NCBI GenBank assembly: GCA_037043455.1
Contig: JAWPHD010000238.1
Coordinates: 124,001 to 188,000 of the forward strand
Length of the DNA stretch: 64,000 nucleotides
Source of the DNA: Cyrtodaria siliqua
Taxonomy: Eukaryota > Mollusca > Bivalvia > Adapedonta > Hiatellidae
Reading direction: 5' to 3'
Under the pieces are notes generated by a model that was not told where the DNA came from, ran no database searches, and saw only the letters and a program-made list of their open reading frames with translations. The position numbers and the translations under genes are program-made. Positions 1 through 10,309 of this stretch are shown piece after piece. Within the stretch, counting starts at the first letter, position 1, and each line of letters begins with the position of its first letter.

Positions 1-345
1 CCTTTGTTCGAACATCCTGGCAGTAATCCCCTTTGCGGTTTTAATACAAAAGTAACTCAGACAAATTGTCTCTATAATGTCCACAGATTAAGTCTAAATG
101 GCGATACCTTTTTTCGAACATCCTGTCACTAATGTCCTTTGTGTTTTTTTTACAAAAGGAACTCAGAAAACCTGACTCTTTAATGTCCACATAGAAAGTC
201 TAAATGTCAATACCTTTTGTTCGAACATCCTGGCGCTAATCCATTTGCAGTTTTTCATACACAGGATATCCAGACGACATCCTGTCTCTCAATAGTGTCG
301 ATTGAATAGTGGATTAAGTTCGAACATCCTGTCACTAATCCCCTC
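1..345. repeat. Tandem repeat, unit about 107 bp
   Basis: The motif TTCGAACATCCTG recurs at 6, 113, 220 and 319 with related flanks (AATGTCCAC, AGTCTAAATG), giving about three full units and a partial one. The array probably continues beyond the left edge. There is no coding signal. Positions 346-930 hold AT-rich DNA in which I see nothing convincing. Confidence 0.8.
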
Positions 346-937
346 TACCACAATACGTTCATTCATTTGCAAATGAGGCCGCGCATACGTTTATCACATG
401 TGCGTTTTATTTTTAGAAAACTAAATGGCGCCCGTTTGTTAACTGCCAAACCTCCGCATGTACTACTTTTGTATATATATGCAATCGTTGTTTTAACTAA
501 ATATTTCGCTCGGATCAGCAATTGCAAATGTGAAATAAAAATGCCATACGCCATGTTATGTGTGTTTTAATACTTAGAATTCATAAAAAAAATCATTTGT
601 TTAAGCCCGATGCACAAACGTAGTACTGCTTTTTTAGTATGGTAACCAATGAATAATACATTACTACAAACTAAACGCTTAGGAAAACAATCCTGCCTCA
701 TATACGTATATTTCAACGTGTAGATATCATATATGTTGTTAATATCCAGATGTAAACAAATGTTGCATTTGGGACTTATTATGGCTTCTTTAAAGTTGTT
801 TGATCTCATAAACAGAGCATTATAATTCATCTTTATCTTCACTTTCTTTTTCTTCCAGGTGGTTGGTTTGTTTTACGATGGATCGTCTCTGTCCTTCCTC
901 TTGAATAATCCCGGGTCAAAGATGCTGTGCGTATATG

Positions 938-1340
938 CCAGCTGGTACTGAGATCATATCTGCCAGCTGGTACTGGGATCATATATGCCAGCTGGTACTG
1001 GGATCATATATATACCAGCTGGTAATGGGATCATATATGCCAGCTGGTAGTGGGATCAATTATGCCAGCTGGTACTGGGATCATATATGCCAGCTGATAC
1101 TGGGATCATATACATACCAGCTGGTACTGGGATCATATCTGCCAGCTGGTAATGGGATCATATATGCCAGCTGGTACTGGCATCATATCTGCCAGCTGGT
1201 ACTGGGATAATATCTGCCAGCTGGAACTGGGATCATATATGCCAGCTAGTTCTGGGATCATATATGCCAGCTAGTACTGGAATCATATATATACCAGCTG
1301 ATACTGGGATCATATCTGCCAGCTGGTAATGGGATCATAC
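938..1340. repeat. 25-bp minisatellite, block A
   Basis: About 15 head-to-tail copies of a unit near GCCAGCTGGTACTGGGATCA plus an ATAT spacer; a few copies carry extra AT or a diverged core. The unit contains the palindrome CCAGCTGG. Frames stay open through the array only because the unit lacks stops, so the apparent ORF (a repeated CQLVLGSY peptide) is not a gene. Confidence 0.9.
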
Positions 1341-2079
1341 ACTAAACCAAATTGCTAAGTACCAACCTAAGAATATGTCATTAATATTCTCATTGTTTTG
1401 TGTATTTTGAGCTTGATTAGAGATACGGTTGAACTGCAAAATAACGAGTGTAAATCGTCTGCTCTGATTGCATGAACATATTTTAAAACTTTTAAGTCAA
1501 TGTGTTTCTTAGAAATAAGTTATAACACTTATACAACTGGGTATATAGGATTGTATTAAGTACTTCGAATTAGTGAAGCTTTCGATGTTCCTAATTCCAA
1601 AATATGCCAGTTAAAATTATTCTGACATCATGTTTTACTAGCATTATCTCTACAAATGCGTTTGCAAAAGAAATTTTCCAAATATTTAATGTTAACATTG
1701 AATTACAGTTACTTGAATTTCAAGCAATATTCAATTTAAAGGGAGGTAATTTAAGATTATCCATATTTCTTTTTTTTATAGACGGAAGATCTGCAATAAA
1801 TGGGTCAAATTTGTATGTTTTTTTCTATTATTTCATACCAATTTTAAGAATTTTATATCTTTAAGCGATCTTTGACTCATGTTATGTGTTTTATCAGTAC
1901 ATTTCATGTTTTCATATAAAGGGAGGGTAACTCTCAAAAGATGTAACAATTTAAACAAAAAATAAATGTTTTACAAACTATGGGTCAAAACAAAATACTT
2001 ATCTTATATCTATTCTAAAATATATTTAAAATAAGAAAATTAGTTAAGATACAAAAGTTGATACTTAGAAATTTTGTTC
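1341..2079. other. AT-rich spacer between two blocks of one minisatellite
   Basis: Non-repetitive AT-rich DNA separating two arrays of the same 25-bp unit. One short open frame (1604-1864) has biased, low-complexity content and no recognisable motif. I see no gene here. Confidence 0.6.
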
Positions 2080-2335
2080 AGTATATATGCCAGCTGGTAA
2101 TGGGATCATATATATGCCAGCTGGTACTGGGATCATATTTGTCAGCTTGTCCTGGGATCATATATGCCAGCTGGTACTGGGATCATATATGCCCGCTGGT
2201 ACTGGGTCATATATGCCAGCTTGTACTGGGATCATATCTGCCAGCTTGTACTGAGATCATATATGCCAGCTTGTGCTGGGATCATATGCCAGCTGGTACT
2301 GGGATCATATATGCCAGCTGGTACTGGGATATGAG
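2080..2335. repeat. 25-bp minisatellite, block B
   Basis: About ten copies of the same CCAGCTGGTACTGGGATCAT unit as at 938-1340, in the same orientation. Some copies have CCAGCTTGT in place of CCAGCTGGT. The stretch from 2336 to the Polinton end at 2691 is AT-rich and shows no feature. Confidence 0.9.
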
Positions 2336-2690
2336 TGTGTGTTTTTTCTTTTTTGTTTTGTTTTGTTTAAGCATTTTTGGCGGCTGGTTTCTCCTTGATT
2401 GGATGCAAACATTCGCTCAGATGGTATGTGTTGTGTTAGCCGCTGAAACAGTGCTAGTGTAAGGGCTAAATGAATAAGAACGACAATATATTCTAATTAT
2501 ATATAATAAGATGTTACTCAGTGTATGGTACATTGCGAAGTCACCACAACAGCCGTCAGAGTTGCATGCTGGAGTTCATGGTCAGATAGTGTCTGCTACA
2601 AGACGACATATAATACAACAGTATGAACATAACCGTGTGTTTTGTGTTTAAATCAATCTTTATGTTATTTAAATGATATTCAGCAATCCC

Positions 2691-2773
2691 ATATATATGC
2701 ATTTTGGGGTTTCTGGACCAAACCTCTCATTTCAATCGAGATTTGATCCAGAAACCCCAAAATGCATATATAT
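2691..2773. repeat. Hairpin at the Polinton left end
   Basis: Arms 2691-2722 and 2742-2773 are 32-bp reverse complements with one mismatch (GGACC against GGATC), around a 19-nt loop. The arm core is TGCATTTTGGGGTTTCTGGA. The same hairpin lies at the right end. Its role is unknown; a foldback of this kind could mark the replication or integration end. Confidence 0.85.
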
Positions 2774-2863
2774 AAGAAACTCTTACCGCAAGTTGCTGAA
2801 ATAAGCTGGTCCAGAGTTATATTTTGAGATTTTTTAATAAAAGTTGATTTGTTATCAAAATTA
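2691..2863 (+). repeat. Polinton left terminal inverted repeat
   Basis: Matches the reverse complement of 16209-16383 with only about five mismatches plus a small AT-length difference. Weaker similarity resumes inside, around AAAATCATATA and TGATTCTCC (2917-2938). Its outer 83 bp form a hairpin. Positions 2864-2993 are non-coding up to the end of the first gene. Confidence 0.92.
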
Positions 2864-2993
2864 CACCCAAATCAACAAATAAACACGAAATCAACAAAAT
2901 ATGATTTTCTTTTAGAAAATCATATAGATTGATTCTCCGAGCTTGAATACAAAGGTGGTGGATCATACTCAAACACATTACTAAAACAATAAA

Positions 2994-3572
2994 TTACACA
3001 CTTTTTAGACTTTTTTGTAAGGTTGCCATTGCTTGCTTTCTTCCCTGCTCCACTAGTTTGTTTGTTTTAACTTCACTAATTTCAAGTTTCTTTTGTTTGG
3101 TGTCCTGTTTCAAACTATAATATTTATCCAACTCATCCAAAATCAACTTAAACTCTTGCTCAGATATCTGTTCATCACTCAATGCTTTTGATATCAATTT
3201 TTTTATGCTATTCAACTTAGACTCTGCCAATTTTTTTATTTCATAATGTTTTTGAGCTTTTGTGTTAAGCCTGCGTCTGACAAACTTAATACAAACACCT
3301 GTAGCCCCACATACTATTGCTGCTATTTCCAAAGGTAACAAAACTGGAACAATAAATCCAATCCCAGCCATAATAACACTTACAGATATTAAAGTAGTGT
3401 CAATTCCATCTGTGATATTAATACCACGTTTATATTTTTTATAAAGGGACTTGCGTATATCTCGCTCTGTAATTAACTTCTGTTCAATCTTTGAAATCTT
3501 TTGTAATCTATAATTTTGTCCGTCTTCTACTGGCAACTCAGGATATAAACTTGGTGCTGTCGGTTGCTTCAT
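2994..3572 (-). CDS. Polinton protein with paired membrane segments and coiled coil (192 aa), intact
   Basis: An intact ATG-to-stop frame. The N-terminus is proline-rich (residues about 4-13). A charged stretch with RKSLYKKYKRG follows near 40-50. A hydrophobic hairpin spans about 58-95, and the C-terminal half is highly charged and helical, with a predicted coiled coil at about 105-190. I recognise this architecture as recurring in metazoan Polinton-type elements, but no function is known to me. It is the outermost left gene and reads toward the left terminal repeat. The 18-bp gap to the next gene suggests a leftward cluster. A membrane-associated or virion-membrane role is inference only. 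Confidence 0.8.
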   Translation of the reverse strand: MKQPTAPSLYPELPVEDGQNYRLQKISKIEQKLITERDIRKSLYKKYKRGINITDGIDTTLISVSVIMAGIGFIVPVLLPLEIAAIVCGATGVCIKFVRRRLNTKAQKHYEIKKLAESKLNSIKKLISKALSDEQISEQEFKLILDELDKYYSLKQDTKQKKLEISEVKTNKLVEQGRKQAMATLQKSLKSV

Positions 3573-3590
3573 TTTTTTAATAAGAAAAAA

Positions 3591-4063
3591 TTAAATTAAT
3601 TCAATTAATAATGATGCCACCGTATTTACAGCGTTGGCAACCTTGCATACAAAGTTAATGACAGAACCAGCACTAATATCTAAAGGTCTATCAAAGTTAT
3701 CGTGTTTGCGTGGGGTGGTGTTAAGCGTTATACCATAATTTGGTTCTTCAACACCATTGACAGAGACCACTACAGACACGTCAACAATTATTCGTTCACT
3801 TGCTAAACCTATACCCACAATCCGACCGCGACGTGTCATTACATACCCCACATTTGTTTCTGCTCCACCATTACCAAAAACTCTATGCAATGCATGTGGA
3901 CCCTTAGCCTCCGCAAATATTGTAATAATCCCATATTTAAGATTATCAACTTTATCTTTTATTTGGTTGAATTGGTTAACAATAGGCACAACTCTAAAAC
4001 ATGATTGGTTAAAGTCTCTAAGTCTTCTGTTTTCTCAGGTTTTGTTGCTCCAAATATACTCAC
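3591..4063 (-). pseudogene. Small beta-rich Polinton protein, frameshifted
   Basis: The main frame (3591-3989, 132 aa) is rich in beta-type sequence with alternating V, I and T, contains RKHDNFDRPLDIS, and ends in the hydrophobic stretch NTVASLLIELI. A second open frame upstream, beginning at a GTG at 4063 (SIFGATKPEKTEDLE), appears to be its N-terminus, displaced by a frameshift near 3985-4000; the original ATG may have mutated. The expected length is about 155 aa. Size and composition would suit a small structural or fibre-like virion protein, but I cannot name it. Confidence 0.6.
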
Positions 4064-4092
4064 TGTTGTTTTTTTTAAAAATATAAATAATT

Positions 4093-4717
4093 TTAAATAA
4101 ATTCTAAAACACAACTCATAGGTAAGCCGTAATTATTTATCTTCTTGCCATGCTCATCTCTGACTTCTATTGTCAATTCAGAAATTGCACCATTTGAAAG
4201 ACAGCGATATTTAGAATAAAAACGCGCATGCACAATATCCCCAAACTGCTTATTTACCACAGGTATAACCCCTATAATAGTGCTTGGCGCGCCATTGAAA
4301 GAATTACCCCTCGTATTAACTTGTTCCAGATGAACATATAGCTGTTTATAAGGAGCTAAATCAACTGATTGTTTTCCAATATGAGTACCTTTTAACCATT
4401 TCCTGTCCTTGAATCCCAGCATTTCTGAAAGACCGTTTGATAATCGTGTCTCTGTTGGTGTCTCTAAAGATGCTATACCATTCTGTGCATCAACGGTTAG
4501 GGTAATTTTCAGTCCTTCAAATATATCTGCCAACTGTTGAAAGTTATAGTGTCCATCTGGTATATGATAGTTTTCTCTTTATGACTTCATGATTAATATT
4601 ATACCAGCCGATAGTGTATATAAAACTCTCTAATCCAACACGTTTATCTCCATCTCTATTATCGATATACTGTTGTAAGTTGATAGAGTTGTCTATGTTT
4701 GAAATTGTATGAAACAT
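4093..4717 (-). pseudogene. Probable minor capsid (penton-like) protein, frameshifted
   Basis: Two overlapping frames make one gene of about 205 aa: an N-terminal part from the ATG at 4717 to about 4590, and the main part 4093-4533. The frameshift lies near 4560-4600, at the transition from the first part (IYTIGWYNINHE) to IPDGHYNFQQLADIFEG. The C-terminal half has alternating beta strands, LSEMLGF and a DEHGK loop, resembling conserved Polinton proteins thought to be single-jelly-roll minor capsid proteins. That assignment is inference. The start lies only 33 bp from the divergent 420-aa gene, so the two probably share a promoter. Confidence 0.55.
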
Positions 4718-4750
4718 TTTAATAATATATATAAAAAAATACAAATAAAA
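4718..4750. promoter_or_regulatory. Divergent AT-rich promoter candidate
   Basis: The 33-bp gap between the starts of two divergent genes (4717 minus, 4751 plus) is almost pure A/T and contains AATATATATAAAAA, a TATA-like string. Similar A/T runs precede the starts at 7623, 10634, 10895 and 15830. Function is inferred from position only. Confidence 0.45.
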
Positions 4751-6013
4751 ATGATTTCTAAAGAATTCAAATATAGTTCAGATGCTCACTATTCAAGTAC
4801 TTTCAGCAAGAAAGTGATAGATATAATAAATCAAAACATAGTTATTACATCAGACGGTAAAGGCTTTAAAGCATCATTTTCCAATGTCTTTGAAAAATAC
4901 AAACTCCCATATGTCAAATCAGATGCTATAGTTCAACGCTGGAGAACAGATTGGATGTTATTTTGGCAGAACCAGTTCTCTATTTGGTGCGCGACAACTG
5001 GATGTGGCATTGATTTCAACAATCATCTGAAAGCTGGTGCTCTGGTTGGCTCGTTATTTCGATTTCATGTTTATTACCAAGTTAGAAGAATATTATTTGA
5101 GATGAGTGTAGCAATGCCGCAAGATTCAAATTGGAATGCGTTTAATAACACATATAACCGAAACGCATACGAGAGAATATGCAAGGAGTTCAACGTTGAT
5201 ATTTATGCTGACTGGAGACAGAAACAAAGCTATAATGACGGTCTAGGAACAATTTATAATTTCTGGACAAATAGTGGTTATCGTCCTTTGATAAATTCTA
5301 TATACGACAACAAAACGATGAGTTTCACAGTCTATGAGAGCGATACAACATACCACATTGACTACATAGCACAAGGCTCTGAGGCTGACAATAGCTGGTC
5401 TACTTTTATACTAGATAGTTCATCTGGTTTTACAAGAGCTGGATTAGAACGCATCAATGACAGCATAAGAACATACAGCTGGGCAATACTTGACTCACAA
5501 TCACAAACAAGAACAGATATACTTGGAACTGGAACGGCATTTGATGCCCAGAAACAAATTCTGGCAAATATAGAGGACGCAATAAACAGACCCATTGACT
5601 TGCCCAGTCAAATTTCAAGATATGAAAACACTCTAAAATATGAAAGAAGTAAAGTAAATGTTGTCTATGGAAGTGTATTGTACATGTCTCCGAGTGATAT
5701 GGAGTTAAGAATTGGAACAATACAAGACTACAATAATGCAATTGTATTAGCAACTGGTGCGCAAGCATCAGGATTAAATAATGGTGTGAATGTAAAACCA
5801 GTACCGCCAACACAACCTGTTCAAGGCACCACAATAAAGAAATTTCTGTCGCATACTGACTTTGATAAATCATTGATACATAAAACTGTGGAGCATCCAT
5901 ACCCACCAGAGATGAAAAAAATAGCGATTAAACATGAAGATAACAAAACATCTATAATTGTTGGTACTATAATAATAGGTCTTGCTGCATTACTTATTTA
6001 CGAGATTTACTGA
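4751..6013 (+). CDS. Conserved Polinton protein with C-terminal membrane anchor (420 aa), intact
   Basis: The frame is open further upstream to 4709, but the ATG at 4751 is preferred: it follows the AT-rich leader and does not overlap the divergent gene. Residues about 60-160 are aromatic- and Cys-rich (FWQNQFSIWCATTGCG, RFHVYYQVRRI), the middle contains SNDSIRTY-like and GTAFDAQKQ stretches, and the last 25 residues form one hydrophobic helix (SIIVGTIIIGLAALLIYEIY). I recognise it as a widespread protein of animal Polinton-like elements, without a known function to me. It may correspond to one of the conserved PX/PY-type genes. Its 3' end overlaps the convergent gene by 20 bp. Confidence 0.8.
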   Translation: MISKEFKYSSDAHYSSTFSKKVIDIINQNIVITSDGKGFKASFSNVFEKYKLPYVKSDAIVQRWRTDWMLFWQNQFSIWCATTGCGIDFNNHLKAGALVGSLFRFHVYYQVRRILFEMSVAMPQDSNWNAFNNTYNRNAYERICKEFNVDIYADWRQKQSYNDGLGTIYNFWTNSGYRPLINSIYDNKTMSFTVYESDTTYHIDYIAQGSEADNSWSTFILDSSSGFTRAGLERINDSIRTYSWAILDSQSQTRTDILGTGTAFDAQKQILANIEDAINRPIDLPSQISRYENTLKYERSKVNVVYGSVLYMSPSDMELRIGTIQDYNNAIVLATGAQASGLNNGVNVKPVPPTQPVQGTTIKKFLSHTDFDKSLIHKTVEHPYPPEMKKIAIKHEDNKTSIIVGTIIIGLAALLIYEIY

Positions 6014-7574
6014 ACCACTCTTTGACTGCCACATATAATAATCCGGAAACAAACACAAGCAAAGCCCATATATTGTTACCAAACAAATTAATAACTTTAC
6101 CTGTTGCAGATAAAATCCATGATACTATTGCACCAATAACTCCTGGAAGTGCTGCAGCGGCTTTTCCAGCAAGTGCAGCGAGCAACTTGCCAAGATTACT
6201 TAATTGTTTTTTATCCAGTCTTTGATGCCACTTACCAAAACGCAGTCAAAATACTAACAATAGTAATACCTTGTTCTCTGAATAATGTTTTTATTCTCTC
6301 ACCCAATGTTGTGTCTTCTTTCAACACCTTATTTATAGTTTCTTTTATCCTGTTTATTTGACTGCATAATGCTTCTTTGTTTTCACTTGCCGCTTCAAGT
6401 CGCACACTTCTGTCATCTTCTAAGTTTTTTATTCTGTCACGTATGCGCTTCTGTTGAAACTCGTCCTCCTGTTCGGGTGTACTAATCTGTTCTAACTTTT
6501 GTTTTTCTTTTGTTATGTCCTTATCACGTTGTGTGAGTTTCGCCAAGTTATTGATGAGTTCCTCCTTGACAGTTGTCATCGCATTTACTATTCCATCCAT
6601 TTCACGCTTGTCTATATTTGTTTGTGTTTCAACACCAGAACGCTCATCCACATTCCCGTCATAACGAATACTTTCCATTAATGTCACTATGTTATCCATT
6701 GATGTCTCTACACTTCTCAAAACTGCTAACTACACCGCTCACGTTTTGAGTTATATATATCGATGGGTTGAATGTTTTTCAATAAAATAAAAAGGAAATA
6801 CCAATTCAATCATTTTTACATCATTTCATTTTATTTTTTTCATGGGCAATGCTATAACTAAACCACAATAAGCAATTACAAACGACCCATGTAAACACTA
6901 AAGTCACACTTTTCCCATATCTACATTTCCTTTTTATTTTATTGAAAAACATTCAACCCATCGATATATATAACCCAAAACGTGAGCGGTGTAGTTAGCA
7001 GTTTTGAGAAGTGTATGTTATCAATGATATGTGATAAATCTTGCAATGGAATATCATCTATATTATCTGGCAAATCGTTTCTTGTGCTCTCCAACGCTTG
7101 TCGAGCTTTTTGTGATAATTTTGTTTTACTGTTATACTCTGGCAAATTAAAACCTTGTCTTACCGCTCTTGTTCCCCCAGAGTCATATTCCTTCGCCAAA
7201 GAACCAAGGGAAAGAAATGTTGCATTACCTTGCTTGGCAGTTATATTTATTTATTTATCACCAACAACCCAGTGTAATGTTTTACCATCATCTGATACTT
7301 TAAACTGGTCATAATCCATTTTGTCCGGTGCCACCTTATATCGTTTTTCTATTTCACCATAAAAGATTTTTACAAGATTTTTCTTGCATGCTTCAATTTT
7401 GGATTCTCTCAGCCTACCTCCAAGGTCAGCAAGGTGATCTCTTTCATTAAGAAAACTTCTTTGAACAGGCTCATCTGGAACCATTGGTAAGTCAATATTT
7501 TCTTCGTCATCAAAGTATTCATCCATATCTGGGTTAAACGTAGGATTGTCAAACTCAAGTCCACCCTCAGCCAT
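5994..7574 (-). pseudogene. Acidic, coiled-coil, two-membrane-segment Polinton protein, broken by a MITE
   Basis: One gene of about 425 aa in pieces. The N-terminal part (7251-7574) is acidic (EYFDDEENIDLP). An in-frame TAA at 7251-7253 precedes a second block to the MITE (7016-7250). After the MITE comes a charged coiled coil (6232-6710), then a frameshift near 6232 and a hydrophobic C-terminus with Ala/Gly-rich and FGNNIWALLVFVSGLLYVAV segments (5994-6230). Removing the 303-bp insert and one TA puts the two flanking frames in phase (305 bp, frames agree), so the gene predates the MITE. The layout suggests a membrane-inserting virion component; no function is established. Confidence 0.72.
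6711..7013. mobile_element. 303-bp MITE, Tc1/mariner-like, inserted in a Polinton gene
   Basis: Near-perfect 89-bp inverted repeats (6711-6799 and 6925-7013) begin CACTTCTCAAAACTGC and surround a 125-bp non-coding core. TA dinucleotides flank both ends (6709-6710 and 7014-7015), matching the TA target duplication of the Tc1/mariner superfamily. No transposase is encoded. It inserted in the coding region of the gene at 5994-7574. Confidence 0.88.
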
Positions 7575-7622
7575 TGTTTATTTTATTTAATTTTAAAAAA
7601 TATATTCAAAAAATAAAAAACA

Positions 7623-8873
7623 ATGTCGGTATACGGAAACAAACTCAATCCTTATAGAAAATTAAGAGAGCCTCGTGGTGTCAAGGGCATCCGCACAAGT
7701 AATAACTAGTAATCCATCAACAATAGACCAAACCCAGCATCTGCATGTGAAATATCCCGATCTAAGTACTAATGATGTGATAGTTCCGCGTACTGCTCGT
7801 CTAGCCTTCGAAATAAAACTTAAAAGTACCGACGCCAACGCTACTATATACCAGAATCTGGGCAGAGCAATGGTGAAGAAAACGGTAAAAAAAATAAGTG
7901 GCAATGAAGTCATGTCAATAGACGACAGTGATATATATCATTGTTATGTAGATTTATGGAAAGGTCCCACCGAACGATTAAACATGGCTTACCAAGGTAT
8001 TATTGGTAAAGCAAACATGCTAAAACATAGAGTTGGTGCGGGAGATGCTTCCGCAGACCTCGAGGATGAAGCTGTAGCAGCAGCTTATGGAAATAGATTT
8101 TGTATTCCACTGGACATTGAAATGTTAAAAAGTCATATGCCATTTTATCAAGCCGGCATTGGTGATAGGTTAGCATATGAAATAACGTTTAACGATTAAA
8201 ACAAAGTTATCAAAAGCAGTGATGCTAATGCATCTTATGTAATACAAAATATAATATGGTTAGTGATGCTGAATTAGCCAAACGAATAAGACAACAAACC
8301 AATGGTAATATATCATTTATGTATGACCGTGTGTTGTGATATGTAAAAATCATAAAAAATAAATCTGATACCCTTTGGGATATCAACATTAATACATCAG
8401 CACGGAGCCTTAAAGGTATTCTAATGTTGTGTGAAGACCCAGACAGAACAGACACGGAATCCTTTTACAACCCAAAGATTGAAAATGTTCAAATAACAAT
8501 AGAGGGCAAACCAAATCAGTTGTATAGTCAGGGCATGAGGGCATATCAACATTGGGATGAAATCAACAAATATTTTGCCTTAACATCAAAAAGAAACAAA
8601 GAGACAGAAATAGTGGCGAGAGACTTATACTTTACCAATGTTTCTCTTGAGGCCTATCTAACAAAATCATATGCTTTGTGGCTTGACCTTAGAACATGCG
8701 ATGACAATTCATTACACGGTAGCGGAAGAACAATAGGAAACGGCAGTGCAGTCATAACGATACTAATAAATAAAAAAGCAGAAGCAGATCAACCTTTAAA
8801 TATTTATATATATATAATACAAGATGCAGGAATCATTTTCGAAGATGGAAGATTCAAAGGAATACAATACTAG
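7623..8873 (+). pseudogene. Probable major capsid protein (double jelly-roll), broken
   Basis: An ATG at 7623 opens a short frame ending at 7711; the main frame takes over at about 7675 (frameshift) and runs to an in-frame TAA at 8197-8199. A further frameshift lies near 8255, a TGA at 8337-8339, and the last frame ends at 8873. The undamaged length would be about 415 aa. Features I associate with the DJR capsid protein of animal Polintons: NDVIVPRTARLAFEI and YHCYVDLWK in the first half, and YALWLDLRT followed by LHGSGR near the C-terminus. The gene immediately precedes and overlaps (50 bp) the packaging ATPase, the usual capsid/ATPase pairing. Assignment is by family resemblance, not structure. 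Confidence 0.78.
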
Positions 8874-9508
8874 TTTTTGCAAACAAAAATATCCTAAATA
8901 TCCACACAGTGCCATTATATGTGGTCAGACAGGCTGTGGTAAGACAGAGTTCGTTCTTGACATACTTGAACAAGAGTATGTTGGAGTTTTTGAAATATAA
9001 TTATATTGTGTCCGACTATAAAGTGAAACGAGGCTTATAAAAATAGACTCTGGATAGGAGATGTAAGACACCCGAGAGATAAAAAAGTTTTTTTTGTCAA
9101 TCCTGTTAGTAACGGCAATAAATGCTACAAGAACTGTTGCGTTTATTTTTCAATAAATATGCTGGCAAGCCCACACTATACATCACAGATGATTGCTCAG
9201 CCACAAAAGAATTAACAAAGAAAAAAGATATGTTGTCGGAGTTGGCATTCTCTGGTCGTCACGCCAAACAATCGGTGTGGGTCATTTCACAGAGATATAA
9301 TTATGTATTAAAAGATTTGAGGGAGCAAGCAAAATGGTTGTGTATGTTTTACACCAAGGACAGAGATAGTTATGAAAATTGTTTGGGAGAGAATGATGTT
9401 ATTCTGACGCTGGAGGAGAGAACCAGGATAGGAAAGGCTTTAGCAAAGACTAAATATTTCAAGTTAATATTGAGGACTGACCAACCAACTGGTTATTGGG
9501 TTGAATAA
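8824..9508 (+). pseudogene. Genome-packaging ATPase (A32/FtsK-HerA type), broken
   Basis: Starts at an ATG at 8824 inside the capsid gene. Residues 34-41 are a classical Walker A, GQTGCGKT (8923-8946). The frame breaks near 8990; the next frame shows IILCPTI, then an in-frame TGA at about 9027 where Trp would be expected; a third frame (about 9122-9508) carries the Walker B-like LYITDDC (Asp codons near 9188), a sensor-like WVISQRYN and an SGRHAK segment. Enzymes of this family pump DNA into preformed capsids. The total length of about 230 aa is normal for Polinton ATPases. Confidence 0.88.
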
Positions 9509-9780
9509 TTGCTTTTTTTGCTAATAGTAATACTAACAGCAAAGTAGCAATGTTAATAGCAATACTGACATGAAAATATAATGGAAATATCGGGGAATAT
9601 AGTAATGCTTATAGCATTGCTCATAGCATATTAGTAATGTCAATAGCAATGCTTGCAGCAAATTAACAATGATAATAAAAAAAATAGCAATATTATATAA
9701 CAATGCTCCTCGAACTAATAACAAAAACTAGTTGCGTGGTGAATATTGCAGCTGGTTGTTTTGTGTTTTATATTTATTCC
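9509..9780. repeat. Degenerate AGCAATG-type repeat tract
   Basis: Between the ATPase and the next gene lies an AT-rich stretch in which ATAGCAATGCT-like words recur in both orientations (near 9550, 9600-9640 and 9680-9710), including the small palindrome AGCAATGCT. It encodes nothing. It may be a decayed microsatellite or a structural element of the transposon. Confidence 0.5.
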
Positions 9781-9811
9781 AAGATAAAAAAACAAAATTA
9801 CTAATATAAAA

Positions 9812-10309
9812 ATGAATGCGGAAGAACTATTACAAGATATCATATTGGAACAGACGGAAGGTTCCACGGAACCCATAGAGTCACAAGACACAAAAAAAGA
9901 AAGATTATCAGCCATAGTGGCTGGCGGTGGTAGTCGTCAATAGTTGGGTAGAGACATACAACTCACGAATATAGATGACATGCCCCCGGATGAAATTAAC
10001 AAACTTTACGGCAGATATGAAGCAAGGCTTGGGGCAAGTATGACCAAGACTTTAGGCAATTCTTTTATTAACTTGTATGTGATGGGAGTATCAAAATATT
10101 TCAATGTAATCAATCCACCAAATCTGATAGAAGATTTGGAGGAAGACCCGTTTATTAATCATGCTTCGACAAATGCTTGTTGCGAGTTGTATTACAAGTA
10201 TGGAATGTATTTAGCGCAATTTACAGCAATGCTGACAACTGTTAGACATATTGATTTTAATAAAAATAAAAATACAGATAATATAAATGATGGAGAACCA
10301 AGAGAGTGA
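9812..10309 (+). pseudogene. Uncharacterised Polinton protein (165 aa) with one in-frame stop
   Basis: One continuous frame from the ATG at 9812, interrupted only by a TAG at 9941-9943. The N-terminus is Glu-rich and ends in an AGGGSRQ segment. The main part contains LTNIDDMPPDEI, YEARLGASMTKTLG and a helical C-terminus. I recognise it as a conserved hypothetical protein next to the ATPase in such elements but know no function. It overlaps the next gene by 23 bp. With a single lesion, it is among the least damaged central genes. Confidence 0.65.

Noticed and set aside
935..2462. Open frames with repeated CQLVLGSY peptides
   Set aside because: Frames exist only because the 25-bp unit lacks stop codons; no start context, splice sites or family resemblance.
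5362..5906. Minus-strand open frames of 77 and 150 aa within the 420-aa gene
   Set aside because: Antisense shadows of an intact conserved gene.
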